Positions 10,701 through 19,455 of a stretch of DNA of 57,127 nt are shown piece by piece (the stretch's first letter is position 1; every line of letters begins with the position of its first letter). The stretch lies in NCBI GenBank assembly GCA_964461045.1, contig CAYWSJ010000005.1, positions 1-57,127 of the forward strand, read 5' to 3'. The notes beneath the pieces were generated by a model, which made no database searches, had not been told where the DNA came from, and was given only the letters and a program-made list of their open reading frames with translations. The stretch is from JAGXLC01 sp964461045 (lineage in GTDB: Bacteria > Bacteroidota > Bacteroidia > Bacteroidales > UBA12077). The translations under genes were made by a program, and so were the position numbers.

Positions 10701-13700
10701 TTACCTATGAAGTCTCTGATGTTGATGGAGACAGTGATATCGGAACTGTGAATATAACAGTGAATGCTGTAGACGATAACCCTGTAGCCAATGATGATTC
10801 TGAATCTGTGGATGAAGATTCCAATGTAACAATTTCTGTACTCGACAATGATACAGGTCTGGGCGATGGCGGATTAACATTGGCCATTAATACCGATCCG
10901 GCCAATGGAACAGTTTCAGTGGATGGTGGTAACAATACAATTACGTATACACCTGATACAGACTACAATGGCCCTGACAGCTTCGTTTACCAGGTTTGTG
11001 ATGCCGATGGCGATTGCGACAATGCAACGGTTGATATTACAGTGAATGCTGTAGATGATGAACCTGTAGCAAATCCCGATAGTGAAACAACCAGTGAAGA
11101 TACGCCAGCTACAGTGAATGTGGTTGACAATGATACAGGATTGGGTGATGGGGGAATAATTGTTACCATTTCTTCACAGGCCAGTCATGGTACAGTAAGC
11201 ATGAATCCGGATAATACGATAAACTATGTTCCGGATCCTGATTATGAAGGGTCAGATGCCTTTACTTACCAGATTTGCGATACAGACGGAGATTGTGATA
11301 TTGGAAATGTGAATATTACGATCACTTCTGTAAATGATGTACCTGTAGCTGTCAACGATACCTTAGCAACAAACGAAGATGTGGAGTTAACATCAAATAT
11401 CCTCGATAATGATACAGGATTGGGTGATGGGGGATTAATAATTGCTATTACTTCTGATCCTGTTCATGCAAATGTGGTTGAGAATGGAGACAGCACTATT
11501 ACTTACATTCCTGACCAGAATTTTTATGGAGAAGATAGCCTTGAATACCAGGTATGTGATGAAAATGGTTCTGGTGAATGCGATAATGCAAAAGTATATT
11601 TTATGGTTAACCCGGTTGATGATGGTGATCCTATTGCAAGAGATGATGAACGCGGAACCGAAAGGGATGTGGCTGTAGAAATTGATGTGCTTTTCAACGA
11701 TTCCGGAATGGAAGACGGTGGATTATATTTGAGAATTGATAATGTAAATGAACCGGCAAATGGAAATGCTACAGTGAATGACAGTACCATTACCTATTCT
11801 CCGGATCCAGGTTACCTGGGCACAGATAGCTTTGTTTACGAGTTATATGATTATGATAATGATGTAGATAATGCATGGGTAACTGTACACGTGAAAGAAA
11901 ATAATGAAATTCCGGTGGCAAACGATGATAATGTTTCCACTCATAAAAATACGCAACTTTTTATTGATGTACTAAGCAATGATACCCACCTGGGAGATGG
12001 GGGAATAGAAGTTGTGGAATGGATTTCACCTGTCCATGGATCTATTGAAACTATTGATTCGAATTATGTAAAATATCTGCCGGACCGCGATTATGTTGGT
12101 GAAGATCATTTTACTTATAAAGTTAATGATGCAGAAGGGGATTATGATACAGCTTCTGTTTATATCACCATTACAGATGATAACAATATTTTACCTGTTG
12201 CAAATGATGATTTAATATCTACTGATGAAGATACAGAGGTTACGTATAATGTGCTTAGTAATGATAATAATCTGGACGATGGAATTTATACTTTAACTGT
12301 TACTGGAGATCCGGTAAATGGGTCAGTAACCGATGTTGAAACCAGTGGCAATATTTCTTATCTCCCTGATTTTGATTTTTATGGTCAGGACAGCCTTGTT
12401 TATGAAGTTTGCGATTTAAACAATGACTGCGATCAGGCAACAGCAGTTATAGAAGTAAATCCGGTAGATGATTATCAGCCTGTAGCAAATGATGACTCCA
12501 GTGGTACAAGTCAGAATACATCTGTTAATGTAAATGTGCTTATGAACGATACCGGACTGGACGACGGAAATATTGTAATTACAGAACATTTAGCTCCGGG
12601 AAATGGCACAATTACAGGTATTGGAGATGAAACCGTAACATACACACCAGATAACGGGTATTTAGGTTACGATAATTTTAAATACATGATTACTGATGAA
12701 GATGGTGATTTTGATACTGCAAATGTAAAAATCCATGTAAGAGAAAATAACCTGGTCCCCGTGGCTGATAAAGATACTGCTTCTACCGACAAATATACTC
12801 CTGTGAGTATTGATGTGATGGCAAATGATGTGCCCGGAGACGGAGACATGAAAGTAACGGAATTTATTGAACCAAAACATGGAACAATCACGAATATTGA
12901 TCCTTCAACCAATATCGTTACCTACAAACCGGATAGCAGCTTTACTATAGGGATTGATACTTTTACTTATAAGCTTGACGATATTGATGGTGACTGGGAT
13001 ACAGCAATGGTGGTTATTGCTGTATATGACAGCATCAATTCTGTTCCTGTGGCAAATGATGATTTTGAATATCTGGATGAAGATCGTCCGAAGACCTTTA
13101 ATGTACTTAAAAATGATGTGGGTCTTGAGGATGGAGGTATTGTTCTCTCTGTAAAAACCAGTCCGCTTAACGGCGTGGTTCAGAACTTGGGAGACAGTAC
13201 CATTACTTATCTGCCTAATACGGATTATTACGGGCAGGATAGTCTTGTTTACAGAGTAAGAGATAAAAATGGAGATACAGATACTGCTAATGTCTACCTG
13301 GATATTATTCCTATTGATGATCATTTCCCAAATGCAAGAGATGATTCCTCCGGTACAAGCAAGAATACTCCTGTTACTGTGAATGTGCTGATGAATGACG
13401 ATGGACTGGAGGATGGAATTACACTAACCAAATTATCTGACCCCGAACACGGGACCATTATAGTGAATGATAGTACCATTGAATATACTCCTGATACAGA
13501 TTATCTGGGACGTGATGAATTTGAATACCAGATTTGCGACATTGATGACCAGTGTGATAGAGCTACTGTAGTTATTGAAGTGAGAAAAGATAACATAATT
13601 CCGGTAGCGGTTGCAGATCAGGCATATACATTAATGAATCAGGAAGTGGATATACATGTATTGCATAACGATTCATTATTACAGGATGGAGTAGGAAAGG

Positions 13701-15961
13701 TTACTATATTTGAAACAGCTTCACACGGAACAGCTTTTGTGAATATTGATAATACAGTAACTTATACTCCTGATAGTTCTTTTACCGGAAATGATGAATT
13801 TATTTACAAAATTGACGATGTGGACGGTGACTGGGATACAGCGTTTGTTTCAGTGACAGTTGATTCTGTTCCGAACTATATTCCTGTTGCAAATGATGAT
13901 TCAAGAGGAACTGTCCAGAATGAATCTGTTGAGGTCGACGTGCTGATTAATGATACAGGCCTGGAAGACGGAGGCATCAGTCTTGAATTGATAGAGTCTC
14001 CGGAGAATGGAATTGCTGCTATAAACAGCCAGGTGAATACATTCTCTTATCAGCCGGATTACAATTACCTGGGAATGGATACATTTCAGTATGCAGTCTT
14101 CGATAAAGACAATGATTCAGATACTGCAACTGTATCAATAAATGTAAAAGAAAACAATCTTGTTCCTGTAGCAGTTGATGATACGGCTTCAACTATAATG
14201 AATCATCCGGTGACCATTCATGTACTGAACAACGACAGTCTCCTGCAGGATGGTATTGGCGGTGTAACTATTCATTCTGAGGCTGAACATGGCGAAATTT
14301 ATGTCGACCAGTATAATTCAATCGTATATACACCTTATAAATGGTATACAGGACAAGATGAATTTGAATACCTGGTTGAAGATGCAGATGGTGACTATGA
14401 TATTGCAACAGTATCAGTAACTATTGAAGAGATACCGAATTATAAACCTCTGGCAAGAAATGACTCAATTGGAACAAGCATGAATGAATCGGTTACGGTT
14501 GATGTGCTCAGAAATGACGAAGGACTGAATGATCTGCCAATAACCCTTACAGGAAATTCGAATCCGGAAAATGGTGTTATCTCTGTTAATGCAAATAATA
14601 CCATAACTTATATACCTGATAAAGATTTTCTGGGTTATGATTATTTTGAATATAAAGTAACAGATTACGATGACGAGTACGATTCAGCAACTGTTGAAAT
14701 TCATGTAAGAGAGAATAATACAGTTCCAATAGCAAATAATGATAAAGTTTATACAAGAATGAATACCAGTGTTTCCGTGAATGTAATTGAAAATGACGAG
14801 GGACTGGATGACGGAATGGGAGCTCTGATAATTGCCCAGGAACCTTCTTATGGTGAGGTGGTTGTTAATGAAGATTTTACTGTTGCTTATACACCCCATA
14901 ACTGGTTTGTTGGTCAGGATACTGTAATATATGAACTTATTGATGAAGATGGCGATTATGACCAGGCGCATCTGGCAGTTGGTGTCCTTGATGATCCCGG
15001 ACCACTGCCTGGTGTAGATATCACGGAAATGGATGACAGTACTACAGAAAATAAAACTACGGCACACTTTAACATGGTGCTGCAAACTGCTCCGGTAGCA
15101 AATGTCTTTATTAACCTTTCATCTGGTGATTTGAGTGAAGGAACCCTGTCAACAAACCAGGTAGAGTTTACTCCATTGAACTGGGACAGACAGGTAAGTG
15201 TAACTGTTACCGGTGTAGACGATGAAGTGCAGGATGGTGATATACTATATCAAATTCTGACTGATAATGCTGTAAGTGATGATTCAATATACAGCGACCT
15301 TACTGTTGAGAATGTTGATGCTGTTAATAAAGACAACGACGAATGCGGTATAGAAGTTATTCTGCATGATGACAATACTACAAGCGAAAAGGGTGATAAA
15401 TCCCAATTTGGACTTGTATTATCTTCACAACCTGCTGCTGATGTTGTTATTGATTTGGAATCTTCTGATCAGACCGAAGGAATTGTGAGTACAAACCAGG
15501 TTGTTTTTACACCTTCAGACTGGGATACAGAGCAGGAAATAACAGTTACCGGTGTAAGTGATAATGAAATGGATGGAGATGTTGAATACCAGGTTGATCT
15601 CACTTCTTCGAGCACAGATACTTTGTATCATGATTTACCAATTGAGAGTGTAGAACTGGTGAACCTGGATAACAATGAGATTGAATCATTTATACCTGAT
15701 GCATTTTCGCCAAACAATGACGGATATAATGATCGTTTCTTCATTATGGGCCTCGAGAAATATGATGATCTTTCATTAAAGGTATATAACAGATGGGGAA
15801 CCCTGGTCTACTCTAATACTGATTATCAGAATGATTGGGATGGAAGAGCAAATGTTACAACGATGGGAGGAAATAAACTTCCCACAGGAACATACTATTT
15901 CAAACTAAATATCAAAGATACAGGTGAAACTATTGAAGGATCTGTCTTCTTAAAACGATAA
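4763..15961 (+). CDS. Giant secreted repeat protein with type IX secretion type B sorting domain
   Basis: This 3732-residue protein starts at the ATG at 4763, which gives a standard signal peptide (MKKLLVFFFVLYAFYVNGQ); the GTG nine bases upstream is less likely. In order it holds a head of about 500 residues of a kind met in other giant Bacteroidota surface proteins; a cadherin-like and two Ig/PKD-like modules with paired Cys (about 545-980); 26 tandem repeats of about 93 residues (981-3408) built on PVANDD, NEDT, VLDND, GLGDGG, NGT, TITYTP, GSDSFTYQV and CDxDGDCD; two Calx-beta-like modules (about 3410-3640); and a gliding-motility-type C-terminal domain (3643-3732: PDAFSPNNDGYND, VYNRWG, PTGTYYF). 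That last domain marks a T9SS type B cargo. The many Asp residues suggest calcium-stiffened fibres. The two genes behind it encode PorP/SprF and PorE-like partners. An adhesin or gliding role is inferred. Confidence 0.95.
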   Translation: MKKLLVFFFVLYAFYVNGQEGTKQLMPNSSDRLWLEINCSGKEFATYGAPDKSRLYVYLNAGETMYFGMKIADYSWWDIENYNTAYFRVRNESGSVVYSETEIPGSGETGYVSTYDQAVTGPNGAIINNTTITGGYTPLSFTAPTSGNYYFEFISRDYYGNRDDNDRFAFEFFDATVTRNDTVITNPGEPNKSAGRLWSKGWALTNTSFVDYPAKVYFYVFTSDEFVNKIQYQMKPYSFDFVSNSFGVDNSSSLNVIEKAQSQDGNQTGSSDISEYRIFLNDPDRGVWKTTALPPPEVKVWYEDQLIYDYDYMREPQMLEIELDTLPLEKNMPSCSYSSVTIFTIETNVAGFTTILLDIDGNGYSTAGNDRVLHQELKKGRNYILWNFRNDNGDVVSNGPVSATATFYGRGATNFPLYDVETLSGVSTKTKRPFNKLCPTLYWDDSQISDWGDDAGTGSMDETEQRQLTYGSTEVPRVWAFNDDKEWSEHNGNMNTMNAWYNAIDLGRPHIDYNIITSDTLCVNGSRPMIADVHVDTTKNDPIVFFASDFTSKFSDPFDNPLTSIQVLSLPDHGTLELNSSPVNIGDNVDVSQISNLTFTPETDWTGETTFLWNGTNGTYSAEESDTVHLFINTPPDISHIGDTSICTDNDLQIQFTVDDADDIHDPEDIDVIAYSNNLNVVPNSGIEVTGTGATRTLTVQPFGIKSGYTIIYLQAYDGVTSIIEQFAIKMSPSLEFIGDTTVCAGSELELTAVEIGADSYIWERNGTVLGTERTYTDPALYAHETGTYTLTIVKGECTSSRDFTVSISPIVTFTGDTDLCVGENLSLSADETTADEYRWERGGYEVGTSKVLNINDLELSDAGNDYTLYVRKEGCENTSDPFTISVIENTDTTLTVTGCTVNLGEDGTVTIGNSDNGIVYNAYIASNLVATGVGTGSDLTITIPAADLNIGDNIVTITADNGNCIVDMVEEANVHVNVVPLAEDDMATTDEDTEVTVDVLDNDSGLDDGGLNITVETPPQNGSVTSIGYSTITYQPDQDFFGNDSLVYQVCDADGDCDQAKVYFTVNPVDDNPVANDDSETTNEDTPVTLNILDNDTGLDDGLTVTINTDVSDGNTAVNPDNTVTYTPNTDFNGTDSFTYTVEDEDGDSDNATAEISVIPVDDSPVANDDTDFTNEDTDVTTHVLDNDSGLGDGGLNVTIVNDASNGTTVVNGDNSITYSPSPDYNGPESITYQVCDVDGDCDNATLDITVNPVDDVPNAIDDNATTNEDTDVTVDVISNDENLGDGGLSVAINNNPSNGIVVVNADNTITYTPNADFNGSDSFEYQLCDADSDCDIATVTVNVSPTDDIPVANDDAASTNEDESVDVDVLSNDEGLGDGGLTLSVTTAANHGTAVVNGSTITYTPDPDFSGSDEFTYQVCDGDPTPDCDNATVSISVSSVDDTPDAVNDSESTDEDTEVTFNVLSNDNGLGDGGLTVTIESNASHGTASVNGDNTITYTPDANYFGSDSFDYQVCDGDNDCSIATVDMTVNPVDDIPVASDDAESTNQDTEVTFSVLNNDSGLGDGDLSVTVTDAPDHGTAVVNGDNTITYTPDPGYAGSDEFIYEVCDGDATPDCDNAVVTMTIDDTDDFPVANDDTQTTDEDNSVNVDVLDNDTGLEDGGLSVAVTANPSNGTATVNPDNTITYTPDENYNGPDNFDYEVCDADGDCDNANVDITVASVDDIPVANADGTSTDEDTDVTIDVLANDAGLGDGVNTVNIVTNPVNGTANVNAGSNTITYSPNTDFYGSDSLEYEICDTDGDCDTATVTISVNSVNDIPVANDDNASTAEDTDVTVNVLSNDNGLGDGGLSVNITAQPTHGTVSVNGDNTITYTPETDYNGSDSFTYQVCDVNDDCDEAVVDISISAENDEPDAISDSESTNEDTDVTISVLDNDTGLGDGGIDVTINTDPANGSVVANADNTITYTPATDYNGSDSFTYEVSDVDGDSDIGTVNITVNAVDDNPVANDDSESVDEDSNVTISVLDNDTGLGDGGLTLAINTDPANGTVSVDGGNNTITYTPDTDYNGPDSFVYQVCDADGDCDNATVDITVNAVDDEPVANPDSETTSEDTPATVNVVDNDTGLGDGGIIVTISSQASHGTVSMNPDNTINYVPDPDYEGSDAFTYQICDTDGDCDIGNVNITITSVNDVPVAVNDTLATNEDVELTSNILDNDTGLGDGGLIIAITSDPVHANVVENGDSTITYIPDQNFYGEDSLEYQVCDENGSGECDNAKVYFMVNPVDDGDPIARDDERGTERDVAVEIDVLFNDSGMEDGGLYLRIDNVNEPANGNATVNDSTITYSPDPGYLGTDSFVYELYDYDNDVDNAWVTVHVKENNEIPVANDDNVSTHKNTQLFIDVLSNDTHLGDGGIEVVEWISPVHGSIETIDSNYVKYLPDRDYVGEDHFTYKVNDAEGDYDTASVYITITDDNNILPVANDDLISTDEDTEVTYNVLSNDNNLDDGIYTLTVTGDPVNGSVTDVETSGNISYLPDFDFYGQDSLVYEVCDLNNDCDQATAVIEVNPVDDYQPVANDDSSGTSQNTSVNVNVLMNDTGLDDGNIVITEHLAPGNGTITGIGDETVTYTPDNGYLGYDNFKYMITDEDGDFDTANVKIHVRENNLVPVADKDTASTDKYTPVSIDVMANDVPGDGDMKVTEFIEPKHGTITNIDPSTNIVTYKPDSSFTIGIDTFTYKLDDIDGDWDTAMVVIAVYDSINSVPVANDDFEYLDEDRPKTFNVLKNDVGLEDGGIVLSVKTSPLNGVVQNLGDSTITYLPNTDYYGQDSLVYRVRDKNGDTDTANVYLDIIPIDDHFPNARDDSSGTSKNTPVTVNVLMNDDGLEDGITLTKLSDPEHGTIIVNDSTIEYTPDTDYLGRDEFEYQICDIDDQCDRATVVIEVRKDNIIPVAVADQAYTLMNQEVDIHVLHNDSLLQDGVGKVTIFETASHGTAFVNIDNTVTYTPDSSFTGNDEFIYKIDDVDGDWDTAFVSVTVDSVPNYIPVANDDSRGTVQNESVEVDVLINDTGLEDGGISLELIESPENGIAAINSQVNTFSYQPDYNYLGMDTFQYAVFDKDNDSDTATVSINVKENNLVPVAVDDTASTIMNHPVTIHVLNNDSLLQDGIGGVTIHSEAEHGEIYVDQYNSIVYTPYKWYTGQDEFEYLVEDADGDYDIATVSVTIEEIPNYKPLARNDSIGTSMNESVTVDVLRNDEGLNDLPITLTGNSNPENGVISVNANNTITYIPDKDFLGYDYFEYKVTDYDDEYDSATVEIHVRENNTVPIANNDKVYTRMNTSVSVNVIENDEGLDDGMGALIIAQEPSYGEVVVNEDFTVAYTPHNWFVGQDTVIYELIDEDGDYDQAHLAVGVLDDPGPLPGVDITEMDDSTTENKTTAHFNMVLQTAPVANVFINLSSGDLSEGTLSTNQVEFTPLNWDRQVSVTVTGVDDEVQDGDILYQILTDNAVSDDSIYSDLTVENVDAVNKDNDECGIEVILHDDNTTSEKGDKSQFGLVLSSQPAADVVIDLESSDQTEGIVSTNQVVFTPSDWDTEQEITVTGVSDNEMDGDVEYQVDLTSSSTDTLYHDLPIESVELVNLDNNEIESFIPDAFSPNNDGYNDRFFIMGLEKYDDLSLKVYNRWGTLVYSNTDYQNDWDGRANVTTMGGNKLPTGTYYFKLNIKDTGETIEGSVFLKR
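7703..14986 (+). repeat. 26 tandem Ig/cadherin-like coding repeats of about 280 bp
   Basis: These 7.3 kb encode 26 consecutive repeats of 91-95 residues inside the giant protein. Repeats 1-14 are close to one consensus (NEDT, DNDTGLGDGGL, NGDNTITYTP, YQVCDxDGDCD). Repeats 15-20 drift. Repeats 21-26 alternate between two kinds: VDVL-ND-GLEDG after a PNY-type linker, and IHVL-NDSLLQDG after a KENN/RENN-type linker. The 6-residue-spaced Cys pair is present or absent as a pair in every repeat. The repeats are conserved at protein level but look clearly diverged in DNA. Confidence 0.95.
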
Positions 15962-15982
15962 AAAAAGTAAACCAAAATAATT

Positions 15983-16918
15983 ATGAAAAGATTGATAAGG
16001 AAAAAACCGATTGTTGGAGCGATTCTTTTGTTAATTATCTGTATGGGTGAAGTTAAAGCCCAGCAGGAACCAATGTTTACACAATATATGTTTAATACTT
16101 TATGGGTAAATCCTGCTTATGCGGGTACCAGGGAAGCATTAAATATTAATGCACTAACACGCCTGCAATGGGTTGGACTTGATGGTGCACCAAGAACATA
16201 CAGTGTGGCTATGCACACACCTATTACTGAAAAAAAGGCAGGGATTGGACTTACAATGGTAAATGATGTTTTTGGTCCTGTTCAAAATACTTATGCAACA
16301 GCAAATTATGCTTATCGTGTAACATTGTCTGAGAAGCTTACTTTGTCAATGGGCTTGAAAGGTGGAATAAATAGTTATTTTGCAGGCCTGAAAGATTTGA
16401 GTATAATAGACAGGGATGATCCACAATTTGAATCAAATGAGAAAAAAATAAACCCTAACATAGGCGCTGGGTTTTATCTGTATTCTGATAAATTCTATCT
16501 TGGAGTCTCCGCGCCTAAATTATTGGAAACTTCTATTGATGATGAATACAGCGATGGTAATTTTAAAACCAGGCGACATTACTATTTTATTGGAGGATTT
16601 ATCTGGAAATTAGCTCCAAACTGGATATTTAAACCATCGTTGCTAACACAATCAGTATCCAATGCACCTCTGACACATAATATCTCTTTTCAATTTTTAT
16701 ATGATCAGAGAATATGGCTGGGTGCTATGTTCCGTCCCGGAGATGCCGCAGGGGCTTTCTTTAATCTGAAAATTAATAAACGTTTGACTATTGGATACGG
16801 ATACGATTTTACATTTAGCAGTTTGTCAACTACAAACAGTGGATCTCATGAAATTATGTTCAGCTTTGATTTTGTAGATTTTGCTCCAGGTAAAGTTAAA
16901 TCGCCCAGGTACTTCTAA
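15983..16918 (+). CDS. PorP/SprF family type IX secretion outer-membrane protein
   Basis: This 311-residue protein belongs to the PorP/SprF family, outer-membrane beta-barrel proteins needed for export of particular T9SS cargo (SprF for the SprB adhesin in Flavobacterium). It has a signal peptide ending in VKAQ, then the family hallmark QQEPMFTQYMFNTLWVNPAYAG and the following WVGLDGAPRTYS segment. The C-terminus is a run of amphipathic strands. It begins 21 bp after the giant protein stop, so the two are surely co-transcribed. Family knowledge and position together suggest that it handles this particular cargo; direct partnership is inferred. Confidence 0.95.
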   Translation: MKRLIRKKPIVGAILLLIICMGEVKAQQEPMFTQYMFNTLWVNPAYAGTREALNINALTRLQWVGLDGAPRTYSVAMHTPITEKKAGIGLTMVNDVFGPVQNTYATANYAYRVTLSEKLTLSMGLKGGINSYFAGLKDLSIIDRDDPQFESNEKKINPNIGAGFYLYSDKFYLGVSAPKLLETSIDDEYSDGNFKTRRHYYFIGGFIWKLAPNWIFKPSLLTQSVSNAPLTHNISFQFLYDQRIWLGAMFRPGDAAGAFFNLKINKRLTIGYGYDFTFSSLSTTNSGSHEIMFSFDFVDFAPGKVKSPRYF

Positions 16919-16932
16919 ATATAATATTTTAA

Positions 16933-19431
16933 ATGAATTATCTTATGACTAAACAATTCACAGTAGCTATATTATTCATAATCTGCGTGTTCGGATTTGC
17001 TGAAAATTCATATTCTGTAGCTAAAAAAGATTCTACAATTTCTATTGATGAATCTCTTATTGCCGATGCTCGCGAGGCATACGAAGATATGGCCTATAGA
17101 AGGGCTATCAACCTTTATGAACAGCTGGTTGAAAAGAATTACCTGAATGCGAAAATTTATCAGCGACTGGCAGATTCATATTATAAAGTAAGAAATACAA
17201 AAAAAGCCGAGGAGTACTATAAAATATTAGTTACCTCTACTTTGCACTCTACAAAAGATGTATACGATCTTGTAAAAGTACTTAAATACAATGGGAAATA
17301 TAAAGAAGCGGAAAAATGGCTGGAACGATATGTAAGAACAAAGAGACGAGATACCTCTTCGGATGAGATAAATATGTCTGATAAAATTAACCAGCTGAAA
17401 TCATATCCGAGGTACAGAATTGATACACTTCCCTTTAACACAGGAAATTCTGAATTCGGCCCGTACATTTTTAATGACTATCTTTATTTTACTTCACACA
17501 GAAAAAAAGATGAAATTATTGATTATGAATATTCATGGGATGAGACTGATTTTCTTGATATTTATAAGATTAGTCTGGAAAACCTTGAAAACGAACCACA
17601 GTTTATAAGCAGGAAAATCAATTCAAAATATCATGATGGGCCACTGTGTTTTAGTGATGACGGGACTGAAGTTTATTTTTCCAGTAACAACAAAAATTTA
17701 ACTTTTTTTCCAATCAGGGGCAATAAAGGAGTGACTCATTTGAAAATTTTTATTTCAAAATACGACGGAGAAAAATTTACAACCCCTGAAGAATTATCTT
17801 TTAATAGCGATAATTATTCTTGTGCCCATCCTTCTGTTTCTTCGGATGGAGATACCCTTTATTTTACCTCAGATAAAAATGATGGATATGGAGGATCAGA
17901 TATTTATTATAGTGTACGGGAAGGTAATAAGTGGTCTCAACCTGTGAATATCGGAAATGAAATAAATACTGAAGGAGACGAAATGTTCCCGTTTATCCAT
18001 AAATCAGGTGACCTGTATTTTGCTTCAGACAGGCATTTAGGACTTGGTGGCCTCGATATCTTCAGAGCTTTTAGAAAGAATGGGAAATTTGTGGTGGAAA
18101 ATATGGGGTATCCTTTAAATACACGATTCGATGATTTCAGTATTTTTATTGGAAAAGATCCCAAAGTCGGTTATTTTGCTTCTAACAGAAATGAAGGACA
18201 AGGAAACGATGATGTTTATAAGTTTACAGTTACAAAAACAAAAGATCAAACGCTTATTATACAGGGAAAAATTCTTGATAAAAAGACAAATGAAAGAATT
18301 GATAATCCATCGGTTGTTTTAAAAGACTCTGAAGGAAATACAAGGCGTTTAATGTTTTTTAAAGAAGCTGTGGATTACAGCTTTAGCGTAGATCCAAAAA
18401 AAGAGTACACTGTAAATGTGAACAAAGAAGGTTATTTCCCAACAAAAATGAAGTTTTCTAAGAAAGAACTTATTAAAAAACAGGATATTTATGAGCATGA
18501 TATTTTCTTGAAAAAGAAACCTGTTTGGGGTATTTCAGGTACTGTCTATAATGCTGAAACCAAAGACCCTGTTGATAAAGCCAAGGTAACTGTTAAAAAT
18601 AGATTGAGTGCAGAGGAAACAACTTACGAAACAAGTGAGGAGGGATCATTCCGGATTAAATTGAAAAAGAATACAGACTATTATCTTCATTTTAATAAGG
18701 AAGGTTTTGAATCTATTCAACGAGAATACTACACACGTGGGAGAGAACACGGATGGGTAAATCTGAATGATCTCATGGATATTAACTTAATACCTGTAAA
18801 AGAAGAAGAATACACCTATCTGAAAGGAAAAATTAAAGATAAATCATCAGAGGAAGGAATTAAAGCAAAGTTGCAGCTCATTGACAATGATAAAAATAAG
18901 ATTGTGGCCACTTATCTGAGTGATAAAAATGGAAAATATAAGATCAGGTTGCCTGAGGTTAAAAAGTATGGAGTTGAGATAACAGCAAAAGATTATCTTT
19001 ATTTTGCCGAGCAAATTGATTTTAGCAAGATGAATGTTCAAAATGATATTATTCAGAAGGAGTTTGCCCTCGAAAAAATAGAAGTAGGTAAAAAAGTAGT
19101 GATTGAGAATATTTTCTTTGAAACAGGGAAATCCAAGCTTAAACCGGAATCTTATAAATCGCTTGATAAAGTGCTGAAATTGTTGAAGAACAATAAGGAT
19201 TTGAAGCTGGAAATTGCAGGACATACAGATAATGTAGGATCCTATATGGCAAATAAGAAATTATCGAAAAATAGGGCGAAAAGCGTAGTAGATTACCTGG
19301 TAGGTCATGGAATTAACCAGGCAAGACTTGAATATGAAGGATACTCATTTACAAAGCCAATAGCCACAAACAAAACATCTGCCGGAAGACAAAAAAACAG
19401 ACGAGTAGAATTTGAGATACTTGAGAAATAA
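16933..19431 (+). CDS. PorE-like OmpA-family protein: TPR, PD40 propeller, carboxypeptidase-regulatory-like and OmpA domains
   Basis: This 832-residue envelope protein has the same domain order as PorE of Porphyromonas, a T9SS component that anchors the machine to peptidoglycan. A signal peptide is followed by TPR-like helices (about 30-110: AREAYEDMAYRRAINLYEQL), a PD40/WD40-like beta-propeller (about 170-430: DGTEVYFSSNN, DGDTLYFTSDKNDGYGGSDI), three beta-sandwich modules of the carboxypeptidase-regulatory type (starting IQGKILDKKT, ISGTVYNAET, LKGKIKDKSS) and a C-terminal OmpA domain (about 715-832: FETGKSKLKPES, IAGHTDNVGS, LSKNRAKSV) for binding diaminopimelate. Porphyromonas PorE is a lipoprotein, but I see no lipobox Cys here. 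It is the third gene of the operon, 14 bp behind the PorP/SprF gene, and a terminator follows. Confidence 0.92.
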   Translation: MNYLMTKQFTVAILFIICVFGFAENSYSVAKKDSTISIDESLIADAREAYEDMAYRRAINLYEQLVEKNYLNAKIYQRLADSYYKVRNTKKAEEYYKILVTSTLHSTKDVYDLVKVLKYNGKYKEAEKWLERYVRTKRRDTSSDEINMSDKINQLKSYPRYRIDTLPFNTGNSEFGPYIFNDYLYFTSHRKKDEIIDYEYSWDETDFLDIYKISLENLENEPQFISRKINSKYHDGPLCFSDDGTEVYFSSNNKNLTFFPIRGNKGVTHLKIFISKYDGEKFTTPEELSFNSDNYSCAHPSVSSDGDTLYFTSDKNDGYGGSDIYYSVREGNKWSQPVNIGNEINTEGDEMFPFIHKSGDLYFASDRHLGLGGLDIFRAFRKNGKFVVENMGYPLNTRFDDFSIFIGKDPKVGYFASNRNEGQGNDDVYKFTVTKTKDQTLIIQGKILDKKTNERIDNPSVVLKDSEGNTRRLMFFKEAVDYSFSVDPKKEYTVNVNKEGYFPTKMKFSKKELIKKQDIYEHDIFLKKKPVWGISGTVYNAETKDPVDKAKVTVKNRLSAEETTYETSEEGSFRIKLKKNTDYYLHFNKEGFESIQREYYTRGREHGWVNLNDLMDINLIPVKEEEYTYLKGKIKDKSSEEGIKAKLQLIDNDKNKIVATYLSDKNGKYKIRLPEVKKYGVEITAKDYLYFAEQIDFSKMNVQNDIIQKEFALEKIEVGKKVVIENIFFETGKSKLKPESYKSLDKVLKLLKNNKDLKLEIAGHTDNVGSYMANKKLSKNRAKSVVDYLVGHGINQARLEYEGYSFTKPIATNKTSAGRQKNRRVEFEILEK

Positions 19432-19455
19432 ACACCCAAAAACAATATAAAATAT

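Noticed and set aside
7445..13324. Many antisense frames of 60-140 codons in the giant gene
   Set aside because: They recur at repeat period and are shadows of the Asp/Thr-rich coding repeats, without any family resemblance.
7703..14986. Regular repeats as a possible CRISPR array
   Set aside because: The period is about 280 bp, the frame is open throughout, and the similarity is in the protein.
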